This document shows positions 28,661-39,235 of a stretch of DNA of 64,000 nucleotides, in pieces. Positions within the stretch are counted from its first letter, which is position 1, and every line of letters starts with the position of its first letter. Origin of the DNA: Thiobacillus sp. (GTDB taxonomy: Bacteria; Pseudomonadota; Gammaproteobacteria; Burkholderiales; Thiobacillaceae); the NCBI RefSeq assembly GCF_030696885.1, contig NZ_JAUYRI010000017.1:62001-126000 (forward strand). The letters are read 5' to 3'. Below the pieces are notes generated by a model that did not search any database, was not told the origin of the DNA, and saw only the letters and a program-made list of their open reading frames with translations. The position numbers and the translations under genes are program-made.

Positions 28661-30081
28661 GCACGCACAGCCTCGATTTCTCCGGCAAGCGCATCCTGGT
28701 GATCGGCCTCGGCGACACCGGCCTGTCCTGCGCGCGCTGGCTGGCGGCGCAGGGTGCGCAGGTGAGCGTGGCCGACAGCCGCGATACGCCGCCAAATGCC
28801 AAGCCACTGGCCGAGTTGCTACCGCAGGTGCCGCTTTTCACCGGACCGTTCGACGACGCGCGTCTGCAGTCGGCCGACATGCTGGTGGTGAGCCCCGGCG
28901 TGCCGCTGGCCGACCCGGCGATCGCGCGCGCCATTGCCGCCGGGGTCGAGGCCGTCGGCGACGTCGAGCTGTTCGCGCGCGCCATCCGCGCGCGCAACGC
29001 GCAGCGCGCCGAGACAGGTGATGCAGGCGGTACGATGCGGGTGATCGCGATCACCGGCAGCAACGGCAAAAGCACCGTCACCGCCATGTGTGGCGACATG
29101 TGCCGCATGGCCGGCCTGACCACCTGTGTGGCGGGCAATATCGGCCTGCCGGTGCTGGATGCGTTGCTCGACATCGAGCAGGGATTCGCGCCCGCGCCGC
29201 AGGTCTGGGTGCTGGAGCTGTCGTCGTTCCAGCTCGAGACCACGTCGAGCCTCGATGCCGATGCGTCCACTGTGCTCAATCTGTCGGAAGACCACATGGA
29301 CCGTTACCCCGACATGGTGGCCTATGCGGCGGCCAAGGCACGGATCTACAGCGGCAACGGCGTGCAGGTGGTCAATCGCGACGACCCGCGCAGCCTGGCG
29401 ATGACCCAGCCAGATAGGCGCGTGGTGAGCTTCGGGCTCGACCGCTGCCCGGTGGACGAGAATTTCGGCCTGTGCGAAGACGAGCTGTGTGTTGGCGGCG
29501 ACATGCTGATGCCGCTGTCTGCACTGCCGGTGGCTGGCCTGCACAATGCCGCCAATGCGCTGGCGGCGCTGGCGCTGACGCGCGCGCTGGGGCTGCCGAT
29601 GGAACCGCTGCTGCGCGGGTTGCTGCACTTCAAGGGCTTGCCGCACCGGGTGGAAAAGGTCGCCGAGATCGACGGCGTGACCTGGTACGACGATTCCAAG
29701 GGCACCAATGTCGGCGCCACCGAAGCCGCACTCTACGGCATGGGCAACCGTCGTGCCGTGGTGATACTGGGCGGCGACGGCAAGGGCCAGGATTTCGGCC
29801 CCCTGAAAGCGGCGGTCAAGGCCAATGCCCGCGCGGTGCTGCTGATCGGGCGTGACGCGCCGCTGATCGAAGCGGCCATCGCCGGCAGCGGTGTCGAGAT
29901 CCATCGCGCCGCCAGCCTGTCTGATGCCGTTGCGCAGGCGCAGCACCTCGCGCAGCCGGGCGATGCGGTGCTGTTGTCGCCCGCCTGTGCCAGCTTCGAC
30001 ATGTTCCGCAACTATGTGCATCGCGCGGAGGTGTTTGTCGAGGCGGTGAACCAGTTGGCGGCAGAGAGGGCGGCGCACTAA
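28657..30081 (+). CDS. murD: UDP-MurNAc-L-alanine:D-glutamate ligase
   Basis: A 474-residue cytoplasmic Mur ligase. An N-terminal Rossmann-like uridine-binding domain ([15 protein letters not shown]) is followed by the ATP loop ITGSNGKST (G134 region), [20 protein letters not shown] and the C-terminal [15 protein letters not shown]. It overlaps mraY by 4 bases, and its TAA shares a base with the ftsW ATG. Confidence 0.96.
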   Translation: MSTHSLDFSGKRILVIGLGDTGLSCARWLAAQGAQVSVADSRDTPPNAKPLAELLPQVPLFTGPFDDARLQSADMLVVSPGVPLADPAIARAIAAGVEAVGDVELFARAIRARNAQRAETGDAGGTMRVIAITGSNGKSTVTAMCGDMCRMAGLTTCVAGNIGLPVLDALLDIEQGFAPAPQVWVLELSSFQLETTSSLDADASTVLNLSEDHMDRYPDMVAYAAAKARIYSGNGVQVVNRDDPRSLAMTQPDRRVVSFGLDRCPVDENFGLCEDELCVGGDMLMPLSALPVAGLHNAANALAALALTRALGLPMEPLLRGLLHFKGLPHRVEKVAEIDGVTWYDDSKGTNVGATEAALYGMGNRRAVVILGGDGKGQDFGPLKAAVKANARAVLLIGRDAPLIEAAIAGSGVEIHRAASLSDAVAQAQHLAQPGDAVLLSPACASFDMFRNYVHRAEVFVEAVNQLAAERAAH

Positions 30082-31238
30082 TGCTGTACACCGCACGCGC
30101 CCCCAAACCCAGCGGCGAGCTCGATTTCAGCCTGCTGTGGCTGGCGCTCGGCCTGCTGGCGATCGGCCTGGTGATGGTGTACTCGGCCTCGATCGCGATT
30201 GCCGAGGCCGCCCGCTACACCGGCTACAACGGCGAATACTATCTGCTGCGCCAGGGCATCTTCACCACCATCGGCATCAGCGTCGGCATCGCCGCGTTCC
30301 AGGTGCCGATGAAGGTGTGGCAGCAGGCCGCCCCGTATCTTTTCCTGGTGGGATTGCTATTGCTGGTGGTGGTGCTGATCCCCGGCATCGGCCGCGAAGT
30401 CAACGGCAGCCGGCGCTGGATCCCGCTCGGCTTCGCCAATCTGCAGCCGTCCGAACTGATGAAATTCCTCGCCGTGCTGTACGCCGCCGACTACACCACC
30501 CGCAAGGCGGCCTTTATGCACGATTTCAAGAAGGGCTTTCTGCCGATGGCCGCAGTGATGATGCTGACCGGCGTGCTGCTCCTGAGCGAGCCGGATTTCG
30601 GCGCCTTCGTCGTCATCGTCGCAATCGGCATGGGCATCCTGTTTGTCGGCGGGCTCAACTGGAAAGTGTTCGCGGCGCTGGTGGTGGTGTTGCTGGCCGG
30701 CTTTGCGCTGCTGATCCTCACCTCGGAATACCGCATGCAGCGCATGCTCGGCTTCATGGATCCGTTCGCCGATCCCTACGGCAAGGGCTACCAGCTTTCC
30801 CACGCGCTGATCGCCTTCGGTCGCGGCGAGTGGCTCGGACAGGGGCTGGGCGGCAGCGTCGAAAAACTCTTCTATCTGCCCGAGGCGCACACCGATTTCC
30901 TGCTCGCCGTGATCGCCGAGGAATTCGGCTTTGTCGGCGTTACCGTCGTGATCGGCCTGTTCGCCTGGCTGATCGTCAAGGCTTTCCTGATCGGTCACCG
31001 TGCGGCGCAGCTGGAACGCAACTATTGCGCGCTGGTGGCGCAGGGCATCGGCATCTGGCTCGGCGTGCAGGCGCTGATCAACATGGGGGTGAACGTCGGC
31101 CTGCTGCCGACCAAGGGCCTGACGCTGCCCTTCCTGTCGTTCGGCGGCAGCGGCATCGTCGCCAACTGCCTGGCGATCGCGGTGCTCTTGCGCATCGACT
31201 GGGAGCATCGGCAGATGATGCGGGGGAAGACCTTCTGA
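30081..31238 (+). CDS. ftsW: SEDS peptidoglycan glycosyltransferase FtsW
   Basis: A 385-residue SEDS protein with about ten transmembrane helices that polymerises septal glycan with FtsI. Conserved blocks are [29 protein letters not shown] (with the functional Glu region), [10 protein letters not shown] and the C-terminal [18 protein letters not shown]. The start shares one base with the murD stop; the stop shares one with the murG start. Confidence 0.96.
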   Translation: MLYTARAPKPSGELDFSLLWLALGLLAIGLVMVYSASIAIAEAARYTGYNGEYYLLRQGIFTTIGISVGIAAFQVPMKVWQQAAPYLFLVGLLLLVVVLIPGIGREVNGSRRWIPLGFANLQPSELMKFLAVLYAADYTTRKAAFMHDFKKGFLPMAAVMMLTGVLLLSEPDFGAFVVIVAIGMGILFVGGLNWKVFAALVVVLLAGFALLILTSEYRMQRMLGFMDPFADPYGKGYQLSHALIAFGRGEWLGQGLGGSVEKLFYLPEAHTDFLLAVIAEEFGFVGVTVVIGLFAWLIVKAFLIGHRAAQLERNYCALVAQGIGIWLGVQALINMGVNVGLLPTKGLTLPFLSFGGSGIVANCLAIAVLLRIDWEHRQMMRGKTF

Positions 31239-32410
31239 TGGCGGCCGTGAATCGCACCCTGATGGTGATGGCCGGCGGTACCGGCGGTCACGTCTATCCT
31301 GCGCTGGCGGTGGCGGATGCCTTGCGCTCACGCGGCTGGGACGTGTTCTGGCTCGGCACCCGTGCCGGCCTCGAAGCGCGCGTGGTGCCGGCGGCCGGCA
31401 TCGACATGGTGTGGGTGTCGATGGGCGGCGTGCGCGGTAAGGGCCTGCTGAAGAAACTGCTGCTGCCTGCCATGCTGCTGGTCGCGTTCTGGCAGAGCCT
31501 ACGCGCCATCCTCGCGCGCCGCCCCGACGTGGTGCTCGGCATGGGCGGTTACACCGCGTTTCCCGGTGGCATGATGGCGAGCCTGATGAACCGGCCGCTG
31601 GTCATCCACGAACAGAATTCGGTCGGTGGGCTGACCAACCGCGTGCTGGCCTGCGTGGCTGACCGCGTGCTGACCGCCTTCCCCAAGGTTTTCACCTACG
31701 CTCACGACAAGCCGATCCCGTGCCGCTCTGTCGACACTGAATGGGTGGGCAATCCAGTACGGAGCGACATCGCCGCGCTGGCAAATGAACAGCGCGCGGA
31801 CATCGTGGCGGTGCCGGCGCACGACCGCTCCGCACGGACCGGGCCGCTGCGCCTGCTGGTGGTGGGCGGCAGTCTCGGCGCCGCGGCCTTGAACACGCTG
31901 GTGCCGCAGGCGCTTGCGCTGCTTCCGGCCGACAAGCGTCCGCAGGTGGTGCACCAGTCCGGCCGCCAGCATCTTGATGCCCTGCGTGCCAGTTATGCCG
32001 ACGCCGGCGTCGAGGCCGATGTGCGCGATTACATCGACAACATGGCCGACGCATACCGCGCCTGCGACTTCGCGATCTGTCGGGCCGGCGCGATGACCGT
32101 GGCCGAACTGGCGTGCGCCGGCGTGCCCGCGGTGCTGGTGCCCTTCCCGTTTGCGGTCGACGACCACCAGACCGGCAACGCCGAATTCCTCTCCGACGCG
32201 GGTGCGGGCTGGCTGATGCAGCAGAAGGATTTGACCGCGAAGAAGCTGGCGACGCTGATCGAAGGACTCGATCGAGCCTCGCTTGCCGCGATGTCGGACA
32301 AGGCCCTGAAGCTTGCCAAACCCGACGCCACGGCGCGGGTCGCTGAGATTTGCGAAGCGCTGGCTGAGGGGTCAGGGGTCAGGGGTCAGGGGTCAGGGAG
32401 AGCGACATGA
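31238..32410 (+). CDS. murG: Lipid II-forming GlcNAc transferase MurG
   Basis: A 390-residue GT28 enzyme at the inner face of the membrane that adds GlcNAc to lipid I. The diphosphate loop GGTGGHVYPALA is at G13-H18; GMGGYTAFPGG, HEQNSVGGLTNR and ICRAGAMTVAELACAGVPA follow. The last 16 residues, including SGVRGQGSG, are encoded by four tandem copies of GGGGTCA (32368-32395) and look added onto a normal C-terminus. The stop overlaps an ATG that opens a small ORF in the gap before murC. Confidence 0.95.
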   Translation: MAAVNRTLMVMAGGTGGHVYPALAVADALRSRGWDVFWLGTRAGLEARVVPAAGIDMVWVSMGGVRGKGLLKKLLLPAMLLVAFWQSLRAILARRPDVVLGMGGYTAFPGGMMASLMNRPLVIHEQNSVGGLTNRVLACVADRVLTAFPKVFTYAHDKPIPCRSVDTEWVGNPVRSDIAALANEQRADIVAVPAHDRSARTGPLRLLVVGGSLGAAALNTLVPQALALLPADKRPQVVHQSGRQHLDALRASYADAGVEADVRDYIDNMADAYRACDFAICRAGAMTVAELACAGVPAVLVPFPFAVDDHQTGNAEFLSDAGAGWLMQQKDLTAKKLATLIEGLDRASLAAMSDKALKLAKPDATARVAEICEALAEGSGVRGQGSGRAT

Positions 32411-32518
32411 CGACGGTGATCCGTGATTTTTTAAGTGTATTGGCGTGCGCAGGCGCGGCACCCAATCTCTACATACCGGCGGTCGGCCCTGACCCCTGGT
32501 CCCTGAATCCTGATCCCT
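32368..32518. repeat. Inverted heptad-repeat element between murG and murC
   Basis: The left arm is four perfect GGGGTCA copies (32368-32395) plus GGG. The right arm (32488-32518) is the complement of imperfect heptads (CCCTGACCCC, then diverged CCTGA-type units). The arms face each other across about 90 bases and could fold into a long imperfect stem. Such GTCAGGG heptads resemble dispersed intergenic repeats in other genomes. This copy has been inserted or expanded within the dcw cluster and now supplies the end of murG. Confidence 0.7.
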
Positions 32519-32541
32519 CGCGCCGGAGGCGCGAACCATGA
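32407..32541 (+). CDS. Putative 44-residue ORF bridging murG and murC
   Basis: ATG at 32407 overlaps the murG stop (ATGA), and its TGA at 32539-32541 overlaps the murC ATG. The frame runs through the centre and right arm of the heptad element. Third positions are less GC-rich than in neighbours, and the peptide ([16 protein letters not shown]... then Pro/Arg-rich) has no recognisable domain. It may only keep ribosomes moving between murG and murC rather than encode a functional protein. Confidence 0.22.
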   Translation: MTTVIRDFLSVLACAGAAPNLYIPAVGPDPWSLNPDPSRRRREP

Positions 32542-33929
32542 AGCACGCCGTCAAGCACATTCATTTCGTGGGCGTGGGGGGCGTCGGCATGAGCGGTATC
32601 GCCGAAGTGCTGCTCAACCTGGGCTACGCGGTGTCCGGCTCGGACCTCGCCGACAACGCGGTGACGCAGCGTCTGGCGAAGCTGGGTGTGCGCATCCATC
32701 GCGGCCACGCGGCGGAGCACATCGCCGACGCTGACGTGGTGGTGACCTCGACCGCGGTTGCGGACGCCAACCCCGAAGTGGTCGCCGCGCGCGAGAAGAA
32801 GATTCCGATCGTGCCGCGCGCACTGATGCTCGCCGAGCTGATGCGGTTGAAGCAGGGCATCGGGGTCGCCGGCACCCACGGCAAGACGACGACGACCAGC
32901 CTCGTTGCCAGCATTCTCGGCGAAGCCGGCATGGACCCGACCTACGTCATCGGCGGCAAGCTCACCGCCGCCGGCACCAACGCGCGCCTGGGCCAGGGCG
33001 ACTTTCTGGTCGCCGAGGCCGACGAATCGGACGCCTCCTTCCTGTACCTGACGCCGGTGATCGCGATCGTCACCAACATCGACGCCGATCACATGGAGAC
33101 CTACGGCCACGACTTCGAGCGGCTGAAAACCGCGTTCGTCGACTTCTGCCAGCGCCTGCCCTTCTACGGCATGGCGGTGCTGTGCATCGACGATCCGCAC
33201 GTGCGCGAAATCCTGCCGCGCATCACCAAGCCGATCACCACCTATGGCTTCGACGAGGCGGCCCAGGTGCGCGCGTTGAACCCGCGCTTCGAGGGCGGCC
33301 GCATGCATTTCACCGTGCGGCGCGAGGAGATGGCCGATCTCGACGTGGTGCTGAACCACCCCGGCATGCACAACGTGCTGAACGCGCTGGCCGCGATCGC
33401 GGTGGCGACCGAGGTGGGTGCGAGCGACGCCGCGATCGTCAAGGCACTGGCCGAGTTCCATGGCGTCGGGCGGCGCTTCCAGCGCTACGGCGAGCAGGCC
33501 GCGAAGGACGGCGGCCGCTACTGCCTGATCGACGACTACGGCCATCACCCGGTGGAAATGGCCGCCACGCTGGCGGCGGTGCGCGGAGCTTTCCCCGGCC
33601 GGCGCCTGGTGCTGGTGTTCCAGCCGCATCGCTATACCCGCACGCGCGACTGCTTCGAAGACTTCGTCAAAGTGCTGTCGGAAACCGACGCGCTGGTGCT
33701 GACCGAGGTCTATCCCGCCGGTGAGACGTCGATTGTTGCCGCCGACGGCCGTGCGCTGGCGCGCGCGGTGCGGGTGGCGGGCAGGGTCGAGCCGGTGTTT
33801 GTGGAAAACGTCGCCGACGTGCCGGCCACGGTGCGCGATCTGACGCAGGCCGGTGACGTGGTGCTGGTCATGGGCGCCGGCAGTATCGGCCAGGTCGCGC
33901 CGGCATTGGGAGACGCGCATGCGACATAA
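32538..33929 (+). CDS. murC: UDP-N-acetylmuramate:L-alanine ligase
   Basis: A 463-residue first Mur ligase of the pathway. The N-terminal [17 protein letters not shown] binds the nucleotide sugar; [12 protein letters not shown] (G112) is the ATP loop; [21 protein letters not shown] and [14 protein letters not shown] are typical. GGAGG at 32525-32529 is its own ribosome site despite the coupled small ORF. It overlaps murB by 11 bases. Confidence 0.97.
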   Translation: MKHAVKHIHFVGVGGVGMSGIAEVLLNLGYAVSGSDLADNAVTQRLAKLGVRIHRGHAAEHIADADVVVTSTAVADANPEVVAAREKKIPIVPRALMLAELMRLKQGIGVAGTHGKTTTTSLVASILGEAGMDPTYVIGGKLTAAGTNARLGQGDFLVAEADESDASFLYLTPVIAIVTNIDADHMETYGHDFERLKTAFVDFCQRLPFYGMAVLCIDDPHVREILPRITKPITTYGFDEAAQVRALNPRFEGGRMHFTVRREEMADLDVVLNHPGMHNVLNALAAIAVATEVGASDAAIVKALAEFHGVGRRFQRYGEQAAKDGGRYCLIDDYGHHPVEMAATLAAVRGAFPGRRLVLVFQPHRYTRTRDCFEDFVKVLSETDALVLTEVYPAGETSIVAADGRALARAVRVAGRVEPVFVENVADVPATVRDLTQAGDVVLVMGAGSIGQVAPALGDAHAT

Positions 33930-34944
33930 CTACCGCATGAGCGAGATCGACACGACGGGAGGCGCCGCCCTAAAGGACTCCGATCCACTACGTGCTGAAG
34001 CGCGTGGGGAATCGTATGCGCCGGTGCTGCGTGGCCGCTTCCTCTACAACGAGCCGATGAAAAAGCATGTTTCCTGGCGTGCCGGCGGCGCCGCGCAGCG
34101 CGTTTACATCCCGGCCGATCTGGAAGACCTGACCTGGCTGGTGCGTTCGGTGTCGGCGCATGAAGACATCCACATGGTCGGGCTCGGCAGCAACCTGCTG
34201 GTGCGTGACGGCGGCGTGGCCGGTGTGGTGATCCTGCTGCACGGGGTGCTGAAGAAGCTCGCGCTCGAAAGCCGCACGCACGGCATGCCGGCGGCGCCCG
34301 AGGACATCGACAGCGCGCTGGTCTACGCCCAGGCCGGCGTCGCCTCACCCAAGCTGGCGCGCTTTGCCGCCAACCACGACCTGGTCGGCGGCGAATTCTG
34401 GGCCGGCATACCCGGCACCGTCGGCGGCGCGATCGCGATGAACGCCGGCTGCTACGGCAGCGAAACCTGGGACCGGCTGGTGCAGGTGCAGACGCTTGAT
34501 CGCGACGGCCAGCTGAACGAACGCCTGCCGCACGAGTACGTGATCGGCTATCGGCATGTGGCGCTCAGGCAGCCGAACCAAGAGTGGTTCATCGGCGGCT
34601 GGTTCCGTCTGGAAAAAGGCGATGGTGTGGCCTCGCGCGAAACGATCCGTTCGCTGCTGCAAAAACGCATCGACACCCAGCCGCTGGGCCAGCCCAATGC
34701 CGGCTCGGTGTTCCGCAATCCGCCCGGCGACCATGCCGCGCGGCTGATCGAGTCGTGCGGGCTCAAGGGCTACCGCATCGGTGGCGCGCAGGTGTCGGAA
34801 AAGCATGCCAATTTCATCGTCAATATCGGCCAGGCCACGGCGACCGACATCGAACGTTTGATCGAACATGTGGAAGAAAGCGTGGAGATGCGCACCAACG
34901 TGCGGCTGATCCGTGAAGTGCGCATTATTGGAGAGCGGCAGTGA
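33919..34944 (+). CDS. murB: UDP-N-acetylenolpyruvoylglucosamine reductase
   Basis: A 341-residue FAD enzyme reducing UDP-enolpyruvyl-GlcNAc to UDP-MurNAc. FAD-binding blocks are [20 protein letters not shown] and [35 protein letters not shown] and [18 protein letters not shown] with [12 protein letters not shown] follow. The pattern fits the shorter type II MurB class. ATG at 33919 has GGGAG six bases upstream and is preferred over ATG 33937. An N-terminal region of about 30 residues precedes the domain. Confidence 0.94.
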   Translation: MRHNYRMSEIDTTGGAALKDSDPLRAEARGESYAPVLRGRFLYNEPMKKHVSWRAGGAAQRVYIPADLEDLTWLVRSVSAHEDIHMVGLGSNLLVRDGGVAGVVILLHGVLKKLALESRTHGMPAAPEDIDSALVYAQAGVASPKLARFAANHDLVGGEFWAGIPGTVGGAIAMNAGCYGSETWDRLVQVQTLDRDGQLNERLPHEYVIGYRHVALRQPNQEWFIGGWFRLEKGDGVASRETIRSLLQKRIDTQPLGQPNAGSVFRNPPGDHAARLIESCGLKGYRIGGAQVSEKHANFIVNIGQATATDIERLIEHVEESVEMRTNVRLIREVRIIGERQ

Positions 34945-35852
34945 GCAAGTTTGGAAAAGTCGCGGTGATGCTGGGGGGCACGTCTGCAGAGCGGCCCGTG
35001 TCGCTCAACAGCGGCAATGCGGTGCTGGCAGCGCTGCTGCGGCAGGGCATCGACGCGCATGCCTTCGATCCCGCCAACCGCAACCTCGGCGACCTCATCA
35101 GCGGCGAGTTCGACCGCGTCTTCATCGCGCTGCACGGGCGCTATGGCGAGGACGGCTGCATGCAGGGCGCGCTCGAATTGCTGAACCTGCCCTACACCGG
35201 CAGCGGCGTCATGGCGTCGGCGATCGGCATGGACAAGTGGCGCACCAAGCTGCTGTGGCGCGCCGCCGGCCTGCCGACCGCCGACTGGGACATCCTGGTT
35301 GCGGACAGCGATTTCGCCGCGATCGAGAAACGACTCGGCCTGCCGATTTTCGTCAAGCCGGCGCGCGAAGGCTCCAGCATCGGCATGAGCAAGGTCACCG
35401 AAGCGGGCACGTTGAAAGCGGCGTTCGATGTCGCGGTCGAGCACGATGCGCTGGTGCTGGCGGAAAAATTCATCGACGGCGCCGAGTTCACCGTCGGCAT
35501 ACTCGGTACCACCGCCCTGCCGCTGATCCGTCTGCAGCCCGCCAAAGAAAAGGCCTTCTACGACTTCGAGGCGAAGTATCTGCGCGACGATACCCAGTAC
35601 CACTGCCCGGCGGGCCTGCCCGATGCGCAGGAAATGGCGTTGCGGCATCTGGCGCTCGATGCCTTCCGTCTGGTTGAGGGCCGTGGCTGGGGCCGGGTCG
35701 ACGTGATGCTGGACAGTCTCGGCAATCCCTATTTGCTGGAAGTGAACACCTCGCCGGGCATGACCGACCACAGCCTGGTGCCGATGGCCGCGCGCGTGGC
35801 AGGCCTGAGTTTCGATCAACTGTGCATCGCCATCCTGGAGCAGACCCTGTGA
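34941..35852 (+). CDS. ddl: D-alanine:D-alanine ligase
   Basis: A 303-residue ATP-grasp enzyme making the D-Ala-D-Ala dipeptide used by Mur[18 protein letters not shown] is the N-terminal signature, with [42 protein letters not shown] and the terminal [16 protein letters not shown]. It starts with GTG at 34941, overlapping the murB stop (GTGA), with GGAGAG upstream; this is the short DdlB type. Confidence 0.96.
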   Translation: MSKFGKVAVMLGGTSAERPVSLNSGNAVLAALLRQGIDAHAFDPANRNLGDLISGEFDRVFIALHGRYGEDGCMQGALELLNLPYTGSGVMASAIGMDKWRTKLLWRAAGLPTADWDILVADSDFAAIEKRLGLPIFVKPAREGSSIGMSKVTEAGTLKAAFDVAVEHDALVLAEKFIDGAEFTVGILGTTALPLIRLQPAKEKAFYDFEAKYLRDDTQYHCPAGLPDAQEMALRHLALDAFRLVEGRGWGRVDVMLDSLGNPYLLEVNTSPGMTDHSLVPMAARVAGLSFDQLCIAILEQTL

Positions 35853-36616
35853 AGGTAAGCGCCCACGAGATCGCCGCCCACCCGTTGAGCCAGGTCGCCC
35901 GCGTGCTGACCTGGGGATCGCTCGCGCTGCTGGCCTACGGCGCATCGAGCTGGGTGATGGCGCAGCCGTGGTTCGCGCTGCGCGCGATCGAGGTGAAGAC
36001 GCCGATGGCGCATGTCACCGAGGCGCAGATCCGGCTGGTGGCCGAGCGTCAGGTGCGTGGCACCTTCTTCACGGTCGACATCGAGCGCGTGCGCAGCAGC
36101 CTGGAAAAGCTGCCCTGGGTGCGTGAGGCGCGGGTCGAACGTCGCTGGCCCGACACCCTGGTGGTGTCGCTCACCGAACATGTGCCGCTGGCGCGCTGGA
36201 ACAACGATGCGCTGGTGAGCGAGGCGGGCACGGTGTTTGTCGCCGCGGTGGCAGACCGCCTGCCGCGCCTGTCCGGACCTGAGGACAGTGCGGATGAAGT
36301 GGTGGCTGCCTATCGGCGTCATCAGCAAGCACTCACACCGCTCGGCATGGCGATCGAGGAGCTACGGCTGTCGCCGCGCCGGGCCTGGCGCATTCGCCTC
36401 GACACCGGCATGACGCTCGCGCTCGGCCGCGAGCAGACCGACGTCCGACTGGCACGTTTCGCCGAGTTGTATCCGCGCCTGTTCGGCGCGCAGCAGAGCG
36501 AGGACGGGCAGATCGTCGTCGCCGTTGCGCCCGTCACGGTCGACCTGCGCTACCCCGATGGTTTCGCCGTGCGCATGCCGGATGGCGTGTCCCCTTTCAA
36601 ACCGAGCAAAACATGA
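35849..36616 (+). CDS. ftsQ: Cell division protein FtsQ
   Basis: A 255-residue bitopic divisome protein: short cytoplasmic tail, one helix (about 22-40), a periplasmic POTRA domain ([28 protein letters not shown]...) and the FtsQ beta domain ([33 protein letters not shown]). It anchors FtsL and FtsB. The start is taken as GTG 35849, overlapping the ddl stop (GTGA); an in-frame start at 35822 would sit inside ddl. Confidence 0.93.
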   Translation: MKVSAHEIAAHPLSQVARVLTWGSLALLAYGASSWVMAQPWFALRAIEVKTPMAHVTEAQIRLVAERQVRGTFFTVDIERVRSSLEKLPWVREARVERRWPDTLVVSLTEHVPLARWNNDALVSEAGTVFVAAVADRLPRLSGPEDSADEVVAAYRRHQQALTPLGMAIEELRLSPRRAWRIRLDTGMTLALGREQTDVRLARFAELYPRLFGAQQSEDGQIVVAVAPVTVDLRYPDGFAVRMPDGVSPFKPSKT

Positions 36617-36628
36617 GTGCCACGCAAC

Positions 36629-37864
36629 ATGAGTAAGCCCAGAGATCCCAAGAACCTTGTCGTCGGCCTCGACATCGGCACCTCCAAAATTGTCTGCATC
36701 GTTGCAGAAATCAACGACGAAGGCGTGCTCGAAGTCATCGGCATGGGCACGAATCCGTCGCGCGGCCTGCGCCGCGGCGTGGTGGTCAACATCGAAGCCA
36801 CCGTCAACGCCATCCAGCGCGCGCTGGAAGAAGCCGAGCTGATGGCCGACTGCAAGATCCGCGAGGTCTACACGGGCATCGCCGGCAGCCACATCAAAAG
36901 CTTCAACTCGCATGGCATGTATGCCATCAAGGACAAGGAAATCAGCCAGATGGACGTCGACCGCGTGGTGGAAACCGCGCGCGCGGTCAACATCCCGACC
37001 GACCAGCAGATCCTGCACACCATTCCGCAGGAGTTCATCGTCGACGGCCAGGAAGACGTGCGCGACCCGCTTGGCATGAGCGCGATGCGGCTGGAAGTGA
37101 AGGTGCACATCGTCACCGGCGCGGTCTCGGCCGCGCAGAACATCATCAAGTGCGTGCGCCGTTGCGGGCTCGAAGTCGGCGATCTGGTGCTGCAGCCACT
37201 GGCCTCGGCGATGGCGGTGCTGACCGAGGACGAAAAGGAACTCGGCGTGTGCCTGGTCGACATCGGCGGTGGCACCACCGACATCGCCGTGTTCACCAAC
37301 GGTGCGATCCGCCACACCGCGGTGATTCCGGTGGCAGGCGACCAGGTCAACAACGACATCGCGGTGGCGCTGCGCACGCCGCCGAAGGAAGCCGAGGACA
37401 TCAAGATCCAGTTCGGCTGCGCGCTGCGCCAGCTGGCCGACGCGCGCGACATGATCGAGGTGCCCGGCATTGGCGACCGGCCGCCGCGCACGCTGTCGCG
37501 GCAGACGCTGGCCGAGTTCATCGAGCCGCGCATGGAGGAGCTGTATTCGCTGGTGCAGGCCGAGCTGCGCCGTAGCGGATTCGAGGAGCTGCTGTCGTCC
37601 GGCATCGTCATCACCGGCGGCTCGGCCGGCATGCAGGGCATGGTCGAGCTGGGGGAGGAGGTCTTCCACATGCCGGTGCGCATGGGTTGGCCGCGCTACG
37701 CGGGCGGGCTGTCGGACGTGATGCACAACCCGCGTTACGCCACCTGCATGGGGCTGCTGCTGGCCGGACTGGAGGCGCGCGGACGCGATGCGCCCAAGCT
37801 GTCCGGCAACAGCCTGAAGGACATTCTCGAGCGCATGAAGAGCTGGTTCAAGGGGAATTTCTGA
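36629..37864 (+). CDS. ftsA: Cell division protein FtsA
   Basis: A 411-residue actin-like ATPase that tethers FtsZ to the membrane and recruits the divisome. The phosphate-1 motif is GLDIGTSKIVCIVAE near residue 12; VDIGGGTTDIAVF is phosphate 2, and VITGGSAGMQGM the adenosine motif. The C-terminal amphipathic membrane anchor is LERMKSWFKGNF. ATG at 36629 is chosen; GTG at 36617 would add four residues. Confidence 0.95.
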   Translation: MSKPRDPKNLVVGLDIGTSKIVCIVAEINDEGVLEVIGMGTNPSRGLRRGVVVNIEATVNAIQRALEEAELMADCKIREVYTGIAGSHIKSFNSHGMYAIKDKEISQMDVDRVVETARAVNIPTDQQILHTIPQEFIVDGQEDVRDPLGMSAMRLEVKVHIVTGAVSAAQNIIKCVRRCGLEVGDLVLQPLASAMAVLTEDEKELGVCLVDIGGGTTDIAVFTNGAIRHTAVIPVAGDQVNNDIAVALRTPPKEAEDIKIQFGCALRQLADARDMIEVPGIGDRPPRTLSRQTLAEFIEPRMEELYSLVQAELRRSGFEELLSSGIVITGGSAGMQGMVELGEEVFHMPVRMGWPRYAGGLSDVMHNPRYATCMGLLLAGLEARGRDAPKLSGNSLKDILERMKSWFKGNF

Positions 37865-38004
37865 CGTGGCGATGCCTGTGATCGGGCAAGCGCGGCGTCG
37901 AAACGGAATTTGGCGGTTGTGCCCGGTGCGCCAAGCGCATCGAGGCAGACACACCAAAGGATTTTTGAAAGTGGTTTTTGTTTTGAGTAAAAGAGGAGAG
38001 CACG

Positions 38005-39150
38005 ATGTTTGAATTGATGGATGTGGACACTCAGGATGCAGTGATCAAGGTGATCGGTGTGGGCGGCTGTGGCGGCAATGCAGTCGATCACATGATCGAT
38101 TCGGGTTTGACTGGCGTGGAGTTCATCGCCATCAATACCGATGCGCAGGCGCTCAAGCGCAACCAGGCGAAGATGCAGCTGCAGCTCGGCAACGGCGTGA
38201 CCAAGGGACTCGGCGCCGGCGCCAACCCGGACGTCGGCCGCGAAGCCGCGCTGGAAGACCGCGAACGCATCGCCGAGTTGATCGACGGCGCCGACATGCT
38301 GTTCATCACCGCCGGCATGGGCGGCGGCACCGGCACCGGCGCCGCCCCGGTGGTGGCCGAAGTCGCCAAGGAACTCGGCATCCTGACCGTGGCCGTGGTC
38401 ACCAAGCCCTTCATGTTCGAAGGCAAGCGGGTGCGCGCCGCCAACGCCGGCATCGAGGCGCTCTCCCGCCATGTCGATTCGCTGATCATCATCCCCAACG
38501 AGAAGCTGATGCAGGTGCTGGGTGACGATGTCTCGATGCTCGACGCCTTCAAGGCGGCCAACAACGTGCTGCACGGCGCGGTCGGCGGCATCGCCGAAGT
38601 CATCAACTGCCCGGGTCTGGTCAACGTCGACTTCGCCGACGTGCGCACCGTAATGAGCGAGATGGGCATGGCGATGATGGGCTCGGCCGAGGCCAGCGGC
38701 GACAACCGCGCACGCATTGCAGCCGAGCAGGCCGTTGCCAGCCCGCTGCTGGAAGATGTCAATCTGGCCGGCGCCCGCGGCGTGCTGGTCAACATTACCG
38801 CCTCGTCCAGCGTGAAGATGCGCGAGATCCACGAGGTGATGAACACCATCAAGAGCTTCACTGCCGAGGAAGCCACGGTCATCGTCGGCCAGGTGCTCGA
38901 CGACGGCATGGAAGACGCGCTGCGCGTCACCATGGTTGCCACCGGCCTCGGCAGCCCGGTCGCACGCCAGCAGCCGAAACCGATGCAGATCATCCGCACC
39001 GGCACCGACGATGCGCCGATGATGATGGGCAGCAGCGAAGAGGTGCCGAGCGTGATGACCAGCCGTCGCAGCCGCACCATCCAGGCGATGGCCGATTCCG
39101 GCATCGACACCCTGGACATCCCGGCCTTCCTGCGCAAGCAGGCGGACTGA
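38005..39150 (+). CDS. ftsZ: Cell division protein FtsZ
   Basis: A 381-residue tubulin-like GTPase forming the Z ring. GTP-binding blocks are [16 protein letters not shown], the tubulin signature GGGTGTG at residues 106-112, and [11 protein letters not shown] carrying the T7 loop. The extreme C-terminus [13 protein letters not shown] is the conserved peptide that binds FtsA. GAGGAGAG precedes ATG 38005. A gap of 140 bases separates it from ftsA; a weak -35-like TTGAAA there could be a separate ftsZ promoter. Confidence 0.97.
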   Translation: MFELMDVDTQDAVIKVIGVGGCGGNAVDHMIDSGLTGVEFIAINTDAQALKRNQAKMQLQLGNGVTKGLGAGANPDVGREAALEDRERIAELIDGADMLFITAGMGGGTGTGAAPVVAEVAKELGILTVAVVTKPFMFEGKRVRAANAGIEALSRHVDSLIIIPNEKLMQVLGDDVSMLDAFKAANNVLHGAVGGIAEVINCPGLVNVDFADVRTVMSEMGMAMMGSAEASGDNRARIAAEQAVASPLLEDVNLAGARGVLVNITASSSVKMREIHEVMNTIKSFTAEEATVIVGQVLDDGMEDALRVTMVATGLGSPVARQQPKPMQIIRTGTDDAPMMMGSSEEVPSVMTSRRSRTIQAMADSGIDTLDIPAFLRKQAD

Positions 39151-39164
39151 GCATGCGGGTCGGC

Positions 39165-39200
39165 GCAGGGCGACGACCGGACGGGTTCCGGTCGCCCTGC
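39165..39200 (+). terminator. Strong hairpin between ftsZ and lpxC
   Basis: GCAGGGCGAC (39165-39174) pairs perfectly with GTCGCCCTGC (39191-39200), leaving a 16-base loop. No T-tract follows, so it may be a partial terminator or a processing/stability element that adjusts lpxC expression relative to ftsZ. Confidence 0.5.
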
Positions 39201-39235
39201 TCGATACCGCTGGCGAGACCGGTTAAAATGCCGCG

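Noticed and set aside
32368-32395. GGGGTCA tandem repeats as a CRISPR or telomere-like array
   Set aside because: Four 7-base units without spacers; it is a simple heptad repeat, paired with an inverted arm.
37872-38012. 46-codon ORF in the ftsA-ftsZ gap, ending inside ftsZ
   Set aside because: It has no overlap with the ftsA stop, an Arg-rich peptide, and the ftsZ ribosome site inside it. The ATGA pattern of the other two gap ORFs is missing.
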